Shown in pieces: positions 33,519-42,999 of a DNA stretch of 64,000 nucleotides. This DNA comes from Myxococcales bacterium (GTDB lineage Bacteria > Myxococcota_A > Polyangia > Polyangiales > Polyangiaceae): assembly GCA_016712525.1 (NCBI GenBank), contig JADJQX010000006.1:1-64000 (forward strand), written 5' to 3'. The translations under genes and the position numbers were made by a program. Position 1 is the stretch's first letter. The number at the start of each line of letters is the position of its first letter. Under the pieces are notes generated by a model, which worked only from the letters and a program-made list of their open reading frames with translations, did not search any database and was not told the DNA's origin.

Positions 33519-35081
33519 CTAAGGCCAGTACCGCGCCACGAAGGGACCGGCGTGAGAGCTAATGCCCACCACGATGAGCCGACCATCGGGCAGCGTCGCG
33601 AGCGCGCGGATGACCGTAGGGGAGGTCTTGAATGCGGGCGGCGGGTCGAGCCGTAGCGTGCCTCCTTTAGCGAACGAGGTGTCGATCTTCCCGTCGGGTA
33701 GGATGCGCTCGATCGTCGAGTAGTACTCGCTCGAAGTGCCGCCTGTCGTCGACACGTACACACGATCACCCGCCACCGCTACCGACGTATCCGAGAAGAT
33801 TGCCGCCCCCTTGGTGATCGAGTAGCGCACATCGCCTGTCGTCCGCGCTGCGACGCGCCGGATGCAGGTGGCCTGTGGCACGGGCCCGGAGCTTTGCTTC
33901 CCCACCATGATGACGTCGCCGTCGCTTGTCAGTGCAGACTCGTCAATCTGGCAATCCGAGCCGTACGACCTCGCACCGCCCGTTCCGAACGTCGGATCGG
34001 GCTTTCCGTCGGCCAACAACCGGACCCCAAACCCTCCGGCCACGCCGAATACCCCACCCCCCGGGAGCTCGAAGACGGAGCGCACCGACTCTCCATCGGG
34101 CGTCTCGTAAGGCGAGAACCGCAAGTCACGAACGCCGTTTTGGAGAAACTTCTCGATCGAGCCTTTTGGCGTCCCGCGTGTGATTCCACCGACGAGGAAA
34201 TCACCATTCGAGAGGACCGTGACCGAATGCCCATAGGACGATTCTGGGTCACTGAAGGCATCGGCTCGGTAGACGCCTGCCTTGGCAAAGGACGTATCGG
34301 GGGCGCCGCTGGGCAGCAGCCGCAAAATGGTAAGTTTACGCGGGTTTCCGCCCGTCCATCCGACGATGACGATCTTCCCGTTCGTAGGGTCGAGCGCGAC
34401 CGCTTCCGCCTCGCCCGGCGTTGGAATGAACGGGCGGACGGCAGTCTCGAACGCCGAATCGATGGTTCCGTCCGGGTTTAACCGTCGCACCATCCATGGT
34501 GTTTGCGACATGAACACTCCGCCCACGACGACGATCTTTCCGTCGGTTTGAACGACGGCGGCGTACGGCCCTCCTTCCGTCTGGGGCAAGAGCACCTCCC
34601 CATCCGTGTCGAAGGTGGTGTCGAGTGTCCCCGAGGCACCCGCCACGAGGAGCGGGAACGTCAGGCCGGGGGCGCCCTTGGCCTCGATCGTGAGCGCCGC
34701 GTCGCCGAGCGTGGCGTCCGCGGCGGCCTTCAACACAAGCTTCGCCGCAGTGGAGGTGCCCGCGAACGCCGCCGGTTCGGCCGTCACGCCCTTGGGGAGC
34801 CCCGTGACGGACACCGCGACGTCTCCCTCGAGGCCGTCGCGGGTGAGCGTCAGCGCGATCTCGACGGTCCCCCCTTGCCGGAGCATGGCGCGTGGAACGC
34901 TCGCTGCGAGCTTGGGCGAGCCCACCCCTCCTTCGCCGGGAGGCGCTGCCTCGGGGAGCGCGCCGTCCTTGGTGCCCGCGTCGAGCACCCCCGCCACGGG
35001 CTCGTCCCCCGTGCAGGCGCCGAGCGCGTGCCACCCCGCCGACACCACCAGCAGCGACCCCACGAGACCGAGCTTCCGCAT
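33519..35081 (-). CDS. Delta-60-repeat lipoprotein (copy 1)
   Basis: 520 residues. The signal peptide ends in a lipobox (ALGAC). An Ig-like domain follows (RQGGTVEIALTLTRDGLEGD), then at least six delta-60 repeats with the motif LDTTFDTDGEVLLPQ...AAVVQTDGKIVVVG. These repeats build a propeller-like surface domain common in myxobacteria. The - strand start CACGGAGGAAGTCATGCGG has a strong ribosome-binding site. It is a tandem paralogue of the gene at 35210-36841, with 128 bases between them. Confidence 0.85.
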   Translation of the reverse strand: MRKLGLVGSLLVVSAGWHALGACTGDEPVAGVLDAGTKDGALPEAAPPGEGGVGSPKLAASVPRAMLRQGGTVEIALTLTRDGLEGDVAVSVTGLPKGVTAEPAAFAGTSTAAKLVLKAAADATLGDAALTIEAKGAPGLTFPLLVAGASGTLDTTFDTDGEVLLPQTEGGPYAAVVQTDGKIVVVGGVFMSQTPWMVRRLNPDGTIDSAFETAVRPFIPTPGEAEAVALDPTNGKIVIVGWTGGNPRKLTILRLLPSGAPDTSFAKAGVYRADAFSDPESSYGHSVTVLSNGDFLVGGITRGTPKGSIEKFLQNGVRDLRFSPYETPDGESVRSVFELPGGGVFGVAGGFGVRLLADGKPDPTFGTGGARSYGSDCQIDESALTSDGDVIMVGKQSSGPVPQATCIRRVAARTTGDVRYSITKGAAIFSDTSVAVAGDRVYVSTTGGTSSEYYSTIERILPDGKIDTSFAKGGTLRLDPPPAFKTSPTVIRALATLPDGRLIVVGISSHAGPFVARYWP

Positions 35082-35209
35082 GACTTCCTCCGTGAGCCGC
35101 GCGGACACTCGCACGGCCCCCGCACGTGGTCTTAGCACACGTGGAAGCCTCGGGAACGACCCTCGCCGTGCCGCGCGAGCACGACAGAAACACGAGGAGA
35201 TCCCGCGGC

Positions 35210-36841
35210 TTACGGCCAGAAGCGCGCGATGAAAGGGCCCCGGTTGCTCGACGCGCGGCTGCCGACGATGAGGACGCGGCCGTCGTCGCCCGTGGTCGCT
35301 CCCTGGATCGAGTAGATGTACGTGTCGGGCGTGGCCGGGTCTTCGAGCTCGTAGGTGCCCGCCGAAGCGAACGTGCGATCGAGGTTGCCGTTGGGCTGGC
35401 GCCGCTCGAGGATCGCCACCTTGTCTTGGCTCCCGCCGCCGTTGCCCGCGGCGTACGTCGTGTTGCCGGGGCCCGACGCGGCGGCCGTGAACTGCTCGCT
35501 GTTCCCGCCCCCGATGCTCTGCGTGTAGACGAGATCGCCGTTGCCCTGCGCGGCCACGCGGGTCACGCAATACGACGGGCCCCGAACGTCTTGGCCGGTG
35601 ATGACCACGTCGCCGTTCGTGGCGAGGGCCGACGCGGCGCCTCGGCAACCCGACGCGTAGATCCGCTTTCCTTGGTTGCCGAACGTCGCGTCGGGGGTGC
35701 CGTTCCCGAGGAGCCGGAGGCCGATCTGCGCCGGAGGCGACACCGAGGCCTCGGTGCCCGTGACGAAGAACGCGCTCCCCGCGAGCGGCAAGAGCCCCGT
35801 GAACGCCGAAGCCGTGGGCGAGACGTACGACGCGAACGCCGGATCGCGCGTCCCGTTCGGCAGATACCGATCGACGATGCCCGTGCCGCCGCCGCCGCCC
35901 TCGGTTCGTGTCCCCGCGACGAGCACCGTGCCGTTCCCGAACGCCACGACGCCGTTTGCGCGCGAGCCGTTCGGGTGCGTCACAGAGTCGACGATGAGGG
36001 TGCCGGCGTTCGCGAAGCCTTGGTCCGCCGCGCCGTTCGGGTTGAGCCGCACGACCGCGAGCCGCTCGGTCGTGCCCGCGCCGCCGGCCACGACGATCTT
36101 GCCGCTGCCCGGTTCGAAGGCCACCGCGCGCGCCATGCCTTGCCCCGGCACGGCCGCGGCCGCCGCGGTGTTGAAGGCCGCGTCGGGGGAGCCGTCGGCG
36201 TTGTAGCGCTTCACGTACCAACCGCCGCCCGCGGCGCCGCCGTTCTGCGCGCCCACGGCCACGATCTTCCCGTCGTTTTGGACGCGCGCGGCATAGAACA
36301 CCGCGGTGGGATCCGCCGTGACGAGCACGAGCCCGTCGTTGTCGAAGGTCGTGTCGAGCGTGCCCGACGGCCCCGCGACGAGCAGGTTGAGCGAAGCCGG
36401 AGCGGCCCCCGAGACCTCGAGCTTGATGGGCGCCTCGCCGACCGTCGCGTCGTTCGCGGCGACGAGCGTGACCTTGGTCGTCGACGCAGCGGCTGCGAAC
36501 ACGGCGGGTTGGGCCGTGACCCCTTTGGGGAGGCCCGTCACCGTGACGGCGAGCTCACCCGCGAGGCCTTTGCGCTCGATCTTGGCGTCGATCTCGACCA
36601 TGCCTCCTTGACGGACGAACGCGCGCGCGTCGGCGGTGATCTGCGCCTGGGCCTGCGCGTCGGGGGCGGCCCCGTCGGGAGGGGGCAGCGTGGAGGTGTC
36701 GGGGGTCGTCGTGGCGGCGTCCTGCGGGGTCGCGGCGTCTTGGGGGACGGCGACCGGGTCGTCCCCGACACACGCCGTGAACGCCCCCGCGAGCGAAGCC
36801 GAGACGACGAGCAGCGACACCGTAAGACCGACCTTGCGCAT
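35210..36841 (-). CDS. Delta-60-repeat lipoprotein (copy 2)
   Basis: 543 residues with the same layout as its neighbour: a signal peptide with lipobox (FTAC), a Gly/Pro/Asp linker, an Ig-like domain (RQGGMVEIDAKIERKGLAGE), then delta-60 repeats (LDTTFDNDGLVLV, AARVQNDGKIVAVG). The start context GGAGGAAGTCATGCGC is almost identical to that of copy 1, so the duplication included the leader. No enzyme motif is seen. It may be an adhesin or structural surface protein. Confidence 0.85.
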   Translation of the reverse strand: MRKVGLTVSLLVVSASLAGAFTACVGDDPVAVPQDAATPQDAATTTPDTSTLPPPDGAAPDAQAQAQITADARAFVRQGGMVEIDAKIERKGLAGELAVTVTGLPKGVTAQPAVFAAAASTTKVTLVAANDATVGEAPIKLEVSGAAPASLNLLVAGPSGTLDTTFDNDGLVLVTADPTAVFYAARVQNDGKIVAVGAQNGGAAGGGWYVKRYNADGSPDAAFNTAAAAAVPGQGMARAVAFEPGSGKIVVAGGAGTTERLAVVRLNPNGAADQGFANAGTLIVDSVTHPNGSRANGVVAFGNGTVLVAGTRTEGGGGGTGIVDRYLPNGTRDPAFASYVSPTASAFTGLLPLAGSAFFVTGTEASVSPPAQIGLRLLGNGTPDATFGNQGKRIYASGCRGAASALATNGDVVITGQDVRGPSYCVTRVAAQGNGDLVYTQSIGGGNSEQFTAAASGPGNTTYAAGNGGGSQDKVAILERRQPNGNLDRTFASAGTYELEDPATPDTYIYSIQGATTGDDGRVLIVGSRASSNRGPFIARFWP

Positions 36842-36898
36842 GACTTCCTCCAAGAAACCTAGATTCTACAAGACCCACGCGCGCGTGGGGAAATGCCC

Positions 36899-38026
36899 TC
36901 ACCCGATCACGAGCACGCCGCCGCCCGTGATCTCGCCGTTCCACTTGGCCATCATGGCGGCCTTGAACTCGTCGAAGGGGTAGCTCGCGCTCACGAACGG
37001 GCTGATTTTACCGTCTTCGGCCCACTCGAGCACCTTCGCGAGCCGCGGCGCGCGGAGGCTCGGATCTTTGGCCGTGGCGATCGCGGTCGGGCACCCGAGC
37101 ACGTCGATGCCCTTCATGAGGATAAGGTTCGTCGGCAGCACGTTCGCGTTCGGGGCGCCGCGCCCGCCCTTGCCCTTGGCCACGAACGGGGTCGACGCCC
37201 AGCCCACCACGAGGAAGCGCCCGCCGAACGTGAGGCAGCGCAGGCTCTCGACCGAGATGTCTCCTCCGACACCGTCGTACACCACGTCGACGCCGCGCCC
37301 CGCGGTGAGCTCCTTCACGCGATCGCGCATCGACGCGACGCCGCCCTCGGCCTCGGAGAGCACCAGCGTGTGATCGGCGCCGCGCTCGCGCACCACGCGG
37401 AGCTTCTCGTCGGAGCGGCCGGTGGCGATGACCTTCGCGCCGAGGATCTTCGCGATCTCGACCGCCGCAAGCCCCGTCGCCCCCGAGGCCCCGTGCACGA
37501 GCACGGTCTCGCCGGCGAGGACCTTCCCGCGTGCGACGAGCGCGTGGTAGGCCGTCTCGTAGTTGCCCAAAAGGTTGCATGCTGCATCGAGTGAGAGCAT
37601 GCCCGGGACGCGGATCACGGCCTCGCAGGGCGCGACGGCGTACGACGCGAAGCCGCCCCACTTCTGGTACGCCCCGAGCGAGCGCGGGCCCGCGAGCAAA
37701 CCGTCGACGAGTACCTCTTCCCCCTCGACGAGGCGCGTCTCTCTCTCCGCCTCCGGCCCGACCCACACGACCACGCCGGCGTACTCGAGCCCTGGCGTGT
37801 ACGGGGGCTTCGCGAGGTGCTGGTACTGGCCGCTCGTCATCATGAGATCGACCCAGCCGACCTGCGCCCTTCGCACCGCGACGACGACGTCCCTCGGGGA
37901 GAGCTCGGCGGGCTTCGGCGGTTCCATCGGCACGATCGCGAGGTGATTTTCGATCGCCTCGGGCGGCGTCTCGCCGAGCTCTTGGACGACGACCTTGCGA
38001 CCCACGGGGAGATTCTCGAGCGCCAT
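36899..38026 (-). CDS. NADPH:quinone oxidoreductase-like MDR dehydrogenase
   Basis: 375 residues of the medium-chain dehydrogenase/reductase superfamily. The N-terminal GroES-like fold has VGWVDLMMTSGQY and PGLEYAGVVVWVG. The Rossmann part has TVLVHGASGATGLAAVEIAK and GVDVVYDGVGGD. The structural-zinc cysteines of alcohol dehydrogenases are missing, which favours the quinone-reductase branch. It would transfer electrons from NADPH to a quinone or an enoyl substrate in the cytoplasm. It is divergent from the DUF4091 gene at 38209. Confidence 0.85.
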   Translation of the reverse strand: MALENLPVGRKVVVQELGETPPEAIENHLAIVPMEPPKPAELSPRDVVVAVRRAQVGWVDLMMTSGQYQHLAKPPYTPGLEYAGVVVWVGPEAERETRLVEGEEVLVDGLLAGPRSLGAYQKWGGFASYAVAPCEAVIRVPGMLSLDAACNLLGNYETAYHALVARGKVLAGETVLVHGASGATGLAAVEIAKILGAKVIATGRSDEKLRVVRERGADHTLVLSEAEGGVASMRDRVKELTAGRGVDVVYDGVGGDISVESLRCLTFGGRFLVVGWASTPFVAKGKGGRGAPNANVLPTNLILMKGIDVLGCPTAIATAKDPSLRAPRLAKVLEWAEDGKISPFVSASYPFDEFKAAMMAKWNGEITGGGVLVIG

Positions 38027-38208
38027 CGCGTACGAAGGTAGCCTGCCCGGCGCCTCGGGGCCTCCAAATCGGCTTGCAAAAGGGGCGTTCTGCGATAAGG
38101 CCCGTGTCGGGGCGGCGTCGGTCGACCTCGATGGGGCAGGTGGCCCTCTCTTTGCATCTTACACGTTTCAGGTGCTCGTCGTCGGGCGCCACTCGATCGA
38201 GGCTCATC

Positions 38209-40047
38209 ATGCGCACGTCCGTCGGCTCTTCGCTCGTCCTCCTCGCGCTCACCGCGTCGGCCCTCGGCGTCGCCGGGCAGGCTTCGGCCGACCCCGCGCC
38301 CCCCGCCGATTTTCGGCTGACGCTCCTCGACGACGGCGAGCGCATCCCGCGCGACGAGACGGCGCCGCTCCCCGAGTCCGTCTACCCCGGTGTCGCCGAG
38401 CTCTTCGCGCTGCGCGGTGAGGTGGTGGCGTTCCAGGCGGTGGTCGAGAGCCAGACGCCGAACGTTCGGGACTTCTCCGTGACGCTCGGGCCCTTCGCGA
38501 ACGGCGACAAGACGGTGAGCCCGCGCGTCGAGACGTTCGCCGAGCAGTTCGTCGAGATCAAGCGGACGACCGGGGGGACCCGTGGCTCGGGCGTCGCGTT
38601 CCGTGCGGGCGCCGAGCCCGAGCCGCGCCTCCTCGGATTCTACGCGGACGCTCTCGTCCCCGCCGTGCCCACCAAGGCCAAACAAGGCGAGCGTGGCGCG
38701 CTGTGGGTCGACATCGCCGTCCCCGAGGATGCCGCGCCCGGCGTCTACGACGCGAACCTGACGGTGAGCTCCGGTGGCGCCCTCGTGACGCGAAAGGTCC
38801 GCCTCCGTGTGCTCGACGGCGCGCCGATCCCGTACGGAAAACACGCTCCGACCGTGTACTACGACCCCTCGAACCTCGAGGCGCGCATGGGCAACCGCAA
38901 CGCGGAGCTCCAGATGCGAAGGCTCTTCCACGCGCATCACGTCGCGGCCTTTCGAAACACGCTCGTCGCGGCCGACGTCGACGCCGACGCGCCGTACCTC
39001 ACCGGCGAGGCCTACGATCCGGCGAAGGGGTACGTCGGCCCCGGGGCGGGCAAACCCGAGGGCATCGAGGTCATCGGCGCCTACGGCGAGCTCGAGGACG
39101 CCGACCCGCAGAAGCTCGCGGTCGTCACCGAGATGGTGAAGAAGCTCGATGCCCTCAAGGTGCTCGACGACGCCTACCTCGACGGCGGCGAAGAAGACTT
39201 CACGTTCCCCCGCACGTGGCGCACCGCGCTCGACGCCGATCCGCTCACGAAGCGCCTGCGCGTGGGCGCGGCCTGCCACAGCGATCCGACCACCCTCCTC
39301 CCCGAGGTCATCCTCCTCCAGACGGAGGTCTTCGGGACCGAGACCGCCGCGGCCGCCGTGAAGCTCGGCAAGCGCGTCTGGGCGAACAACGGGAAGCGCC
39401 CTCACGGCGGCGCGATGGTGCTCGACACGCCCGCGACCGACCTCCGCGCGAACTCCTGGATATCGGCCCGCTACGACATCTCGCGGTGGGTGTACTGGGA
39501 GGCGACGTCGTGGACGCAGCGCGGGGGCGGCAAGCTGCCCGACACGAACACCGACCCGTACACCGTGGCCGAGTCCTTTCGGAACGCCGGCGGCAATTTC
39601 TCCAATGGTGACGGTATCTTGGTGTATCCCGGTCGGCAGGTTCCGCCCGGTATGACGACCTTCGACAAGGACGAGGTCTTCCCCTCGGTTCGCCTCAAGA
39701 ACGTTCGCCGTGGCGCCCAGGACGCCGCCTACGTGGAGCTCGCGCGCGCGAAGGACAAGGCCAAGGCCGACGCGGTCGTCGAGCGGATCGTGCCCGTCGC
39801 GATGCGCGCGGCCCGCGGAGCTGCTTCGTGGCCGACCCGCGGGAAGGACTACCTGGACGCGCGTCGAGAGCTCGCGGCATCCTTCGCCGATTTCTCGGCG
39901 CCCGCCCCGGTCGAGCCCGCCGCGTCTCCCTCCGCCGAGGAGAGCTCGGGGTGCACGACGTCTCGCGGCGGCGCGGGCCTCCCCTCGTTCGTGGCCGCTG
40001 GCGTCGCCGTCGTGGCGGTGGCCGCGCGCAGGCGTCGTTCGCGGTGA
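38209..40047 (+). CDS. DUF4091 secreted protein with MYXO-CTERM-like tail
   Basis: 612 residues. A signal peptide (cut near QASA-DP) precedes an N-terminal beta sandwich. A large domain follows with YYDPSNLEARMGNRNAE and a C-terminal part reading SWISARYDISRWVYWEATSW, the pattern of DUF4091 proteins related to glycoside hydrolase family 123. The tail SSGCTTSRGG, a hydrophobic helix and ARRRRSR is a MYXO-CTERM sorting signal: it marks surface anchoring and points to Myxococcota. Substrate unknown. Confidence 0.85.
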   Translation: MRTSVGSSLVLLALTASALGVAGQASADPAPPADFRLTLLDDGERIPRDETAPLPESVYPGVAELFALRGEVVAFQAVVESQTPNVRDFSVTLGPFANGDKTVSPRVETFAEQFVEIKRTTGGTRGSGVAFRAGAEPEPRLLGFYADALVPAVPTKAKQGERGALWVDIAVPEDAAPGVYDANLTVSSGGALVTRKVRLRVLDGAPIPYGKHAPTVYYDPSNLEARMGNRNAELQMRRLFHAHHVAAFRNTLVAADVDADAPYLTGEAYDPAKGYVGPGAGKPEGIEVIGAYGELEDADPQKLAVVTEMVKKLDALKVLDDAYLDGGEEDFTFPRTWRTALDADPLTKRLRVGAACHSDPTTLLPEVILLQTEVFGTETAAAAVKLGKRVWANNGKRPHGGAMVLDTPATDLRANSWISARYDISRWVYWEATSWTQRGGGKLPDTNTDPYTVAESFRNAGGNFSNGDGILVYPGRQVPPGMTTFDKDEVFPSVRLKNVRRGAQDAAYVELARAKDKAKADAVVERIVPVAMRAARGAASWPTRGKDYLDARRELAASFADFSAPAPVEPAASPSAEESSGCTTSRGGAGLPSFVAAGVAVVAVAARRRRSR

Positions 40048-40209
40048 CCCGAAGGTAAGGGCGCGCTCCGGGCGCGCCCCGCGTGTAGCGCTCGAAAGGT
40101 GCCGAGATCGGGCGGATTTCGGCCCTTTTGTGCGCTCGGACGGGTGGCATGTCGATTGCCATAGGGCCGGCGACGACGACGTTCGTCGCCTTACCGAAAG
40201 GACCCGACC

Positions 40210-41301
40210 ATGCTCTCCCGTGCTCTCCGCATCGCCACGCTCGCCACGGCTTCTCTCTCTTTCTCTCTCGTCGCGGGCTGCGCGGCCGACGCGACGCTCG
40301 AGCCGACCTCGGAGGCCTCCGAGCCGGACGCCCTCGTCGGGAGCACCAGCTCCGCCCTCAGCACCTTCGACTGGAGCCCCTCCGTCAACGTGGGCCCCGA
40401 CTCGCAGGCCGCGTGGTACGGCGGCGCGATGGCGACCCTGAACGGTGTAACCTACATGGTTCACTCTGGGGACTCGTCTCCGGAGAACCTGTGGTGGACG
40501 CGCCTCGACGGCGGGCAGTTCGCGGTCGACGTCCAGATCCCGAACCAGTACGCCTCGCAGAAGGTGAGCCTCGCGGCCTTCAACGGGTATCTCTACCTCT
40601 TTCACAATGGCCAGTCCGACACGACGGCCATCTGGGTCTCCCGCTTCGATCCGGCGACCCAGACGTGGACGCAAAACTTCAAGCTCCCGTTCACGAGCAG
40701 GTTCACGCCGGCCATCGCGGCCTACGGCGGGCGCCTCCGCATGGTGGGCACGAGCCCCTCGACGAACCAGGTCTGGACGGCCACGCTCGACGCGAGCGAG
40801 ACGCTCTCGCCGCAGTCCTACGTCCCGAACGTGTATTCGGCGTCGCGCCTCTCGGCTGCGGTATTTGCCAATCAGTTCCATGTCGCCCACAGGAACGGCT
40901 CGACCACGAACCTCGCGGTCACCCGGTTCGACGGCACGAGCTGGTCGCTCCCGGGCATCCCCGCCGTGGGTGGTGGGGCCTTCCTCCAGGGCTACGAGGC
41001 GCAGATCGCCGCGCACGACGGGTACCTTCACCTCGTCCACACGCGCCCCGGGTCGCTGTCGGTCTACTGGACCTATCTGAATGGCACGTCCTGGGCCCCC
41101 GAGGTGACGCTCGGGACGCGCTACTCGACGACGCCGCCGTCGCTCGCGCAAGGTGGGACGGGGCTCGTGCTCTCGACGACGTACAACTACCAACCGAGCG
41201 GGCAAGCGCTCTCGCGCCGGCTCCAGTTCTCGCAGTACACGAGCCCGAGGACCTCGGGGCCCATCCTCGTCGATCCTGGGCCCATCCTCGTCAACCCCTG
41301 A
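40210..41301 (+). CDS. Lipoprotein with lectin/propeller-like repeats
   Basis: 363 residues. The signal peptide ends in a lipobox (VAGC) and the mature start is Glu/Asp/Ser-rich. The body is made of about 50-residue repeats with aromatic strands and W-x-R/D motifs (ENLWWTRLDGGQF, TAIWVSRFDPATQ, TNLAVTRFDGTSW, LSVYWTYLNGTSW), a fungal-lectin or neuraminidase-like propeller pattern. It could bind surface glycans. The C-terminal end repeats GPILVDP/GPILVNP. A terminator follows. Confidence 0.72.
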   Translation: MLSRALRIATLATASLSFSLVAGCAADATLEPTSEASEPDALVGSTSSALSTFDWSPSVNVGPDSQAAWYGGAMATLNGVTYMVHSGDSSPENLWWTRLDGGQFAVDVQIPNQYASQKVSLAAFNGYLYLFHNGQSDTTAIWVSRFDPATQTWTQNFKLPFTSRFTPAIAAYGGRLRMVGTSPSTNQVWTATLDASETLSPQSYVPNVYSASRLSAAVFANQFHVAHRNGSTTNLAVTRFDGTSWSLPGIPAVGGGAFLQGYEAQIAAHDGYLHLVHTRPGSLSVYWTYLNGTSWAPEVTLGTRYSTTPPSLAQGGTGLVLSTTYNYQPSGQALSRRLQFSQYTSPRTSGPILVDPGPILVNP

Positions 41302-41322
41302 CGTGCGGAGCGTGTGCGGTCG

Positions 41323-41354
41323 GAGTCCGACGGCGAATCGTCGGACTCTTTTTT
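41323..41354 (+). terminator. Rho-independent terminator
   Basis: GAGTCCGACG and CGTCGGACTC pair perfectly (10 bp) around GCGAAT and are followed by six T. It terminates the lipoprotein gene ending at 41301, 22 bases upstream. Confidence 0.92.
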
Positions 41355-41384
41355 ACCCAAGGCGCCCCCGGCAGCCGCTCGCGC

Positions 41385-42107
41385 TCAACGGGCCATCTTT
41401 CCCATCTTCACGTGGGGCGGCGGAGGCTTCTTCGGAGGAGCCTCCGGTGTCTCGTGCCCGAGGAGCGCCGCGCCACCCATGATGGGCCTCGCGGTCGGAG
41501 GAGGGAGAGGCTCGGGGACGCTCGTGGCCTCGACCGTCGGGATGGCGATCACGGCCGGGGGCGGGGGGACGGGCTCCGGGGCATCGTCGGTCATCACCCA
41601 CGCGAAGGCCGCCATCGTCGAGGCGACGCCCATGCCGACCAAGATCGCCGCTGCGAGCTTCTGGCGCCTTCGTTTGCGCTCTCCGACGGGGCAGTCGGCG
41701 GTGAGCACCGTGCCGTCGGCGCGCTGGTAGAAGCGCACGCACACCTCGCCCTCGCGGTCGTGCACGGTGGCGATGGCCTCGTCGCGGGTCATCGCCGTGA
41801 GGTTGTAGACGTTCTTCCGGCACTCGCCGCAGAAGCGCACCTTGTCGTCGCCGACCATGCTCGACCACGAGGCCTCGCACGGGGACGCGACCGCGAGATC
41901 GTCGAGGGTCGTGAGCCTACGCTTCGCCTTCGTGCGTGTGGCCTCGAGGGTCGCGAGGACGCGTCGGCTCTCGCGGAGCTCGGTCTCGACCAGCGCGACG
42001 TGCGCCGTGAGCTCGTCGGACCTGCGGCGGCGCTCTTCGAGTGTGCCGAGCTCGGCCTCGAGGGCGGCGATTTTGTCGGCCAAACGGGACGCAGGATCGT
42101 GGCTCAT
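41385..42107 (-). CDS. Conserved myxobacterial Cys-motif membrane protein (copy 1)
   Basis: 240 residues. An N-terminal coiled coil (KIAALEAELGTLEERRRRSD) is followed by a conserved block: PCEASWSSMVGDDKVRFCGE, C-RKNVYNLTAMTRDEA, GEVCVRFYQRADG, then TADCPVG and a basic stop-transfer. One membrane helix follows (AAAILVGMGVASTMAAFAWV) and a Pro-rich tail ends near PPPPHVKMGK. Similar Cys-motif proteins occur repeatedly in myxobacterial genomes; the four cysteines may bind zinc or a cluster. Its start overlaps the stop of the upstream paralogue by ATGA. Confidence 0.75.
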   Translation of the reverse strand: MSHDPASRLADKIAALEAELGTLEERRRRSDELTAHVALVETELRESRRVLATLEATRTKAKRRLTTLDDLAVASPCEASWSSMVGDDKVRFCGECRKNVYNLTAMTRDEAIATVHDREGEVCVRFYQRADGTVLTADCPVGERKRRRQKLAAAILVGMGVASTMAAFAWVMTDDAPEPVPPPPAVIAIPTVEATSVPEPLPPPTARPIMGGAALLGHETPEAPPKKPPPPHVKMGKMAR

Positions 42108-42796
42108 TTCGGCTCCTTCACGGGCGTGATCGTCTTCTGGGAGCCGCTCGGCGGCGGGGTCGGGGCGGGGGCCGTGACGGTGCCCATCACGTGTGGCGTG
42201 GAGGCGTCGTCCGCGGCGGGCACGGGCTCGGCGAAGCCCATCTTCCCTTGCACGAGGGTGTCGTCGTCGTACGTGGAGAGCGGGGTACGCGTCGCGCGGA
42301 AGGCCCCGAACCCCGCGAGGGCCGCGCCGACGCCGGCGACCAAGGTGAGCATGCCCGCGACGCGGAGCCGCTTGCGCCGAACGCCGACGGGGCAGTCTTG
42401 GGTGAGCACGCGCCCGTCGCGCCTGCGATAGAGCCTCACGCAAAGCTCGCCTTCGCGCTCGAGCACGAGCAGCTCGGCCTCCTCGCGGGTCATCGCCGAG
42501 AGATCGTAGACGTGCTTCTCGCACGCGCCGCAGAAGCGGCTCTTCGTGTCACCGACCATCGCGTCCCAGCTCGCCGAGCAGGGCGACGCGATCCGGATCG
42601 TGTCGAGCATCGGGAGCGCGCGCTTCTCGGCCGCGCGAGTCCGCAACGTGGTGAGCGCTTCGAGGTGCCTCTTGAGGCGCGCTTCCTCGGCGACGAGGGC
42701 CTCGCTCCCTTTTCGTTCGGCTTCGAGGCGGGCTCTCTCTTCCTCGAGGGAGCGGGTCTTTTCGCGGAGGGCGTCTTCGGTGCTTCGGTACGTCAC
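42104..42796 (-). CDS. Conserved myxobacterial Cys-motif membrane protein (copy 2)
   Basis: 230 residues, a paralogue of the downstream gene. It has an N-terminal coiled coil (REKTRSLEEERARLEAERKG) and the same Cys block: PCSASWDAMVGDTKSRFCGA, C-EKHVYDLSAMTREEA, GELCVRLYRRRDG and TQDCPVG. A single membrane helix (VAGMLTLVAGVGAALAGFGA) and a Pro/Thr-rich tail follow. Overlap by ATGA with the next gene means the pair is co-translated, and the two probably form a heteromer. Function unknown. Confidence 0.75.
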   Translation of the reverse strand: MTYRSTEDALREKTRSLEEERARLEAERKGSEALVAEEARLKRHLEALTTLRTRAAEKRALPMLDTIRIASPCSASWDAMVGDTKSRFCGACEKHVYDLSAMTREEAELLVLEREGELCVRLYRRRDGRVLTQDCPVGVRRKRLRVAGMLTLVAGVGAALAGFGAFRATRTPLSTYDDDTLVQGKMGFAEPVPAADDASTPHVMGTVTAPAPTPPPSGSQKTITPVKEPK

Positions 42797-42999
42797 GGTC
42801 TCGTGAGAACGCTCGGGATCGGAAAAAGTTGCCGAGAACCTCCGTGCCTCGAAATTGGGTAGGACAGGGTGACCAAGGCTGGATCACCGGCCCATCGGAC
42901 GCCCGGCGCGAGGGCCGCCCGAGATCGCAAAAATCCCCGAAAAAGCCGGCGCGTGGGGTGTGCTGAAATGTGGGCACGGATCGTGCGAAGCGAGCAGGC

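Noticed and set aside
33519..36221. A single 900-codon protein covering both delta-60 genes
   Set aside because: The upstream half is an out-of-frame shadow of copy 2; each copy has its own ribosome-binding site, signal peptide and stop.
37840..41205. 1121-codon open frame on the - strand
   Set aside because: It is antisense to the DUF4091 and propeller lipoprotein genes; translation is low complexity with no motifs.
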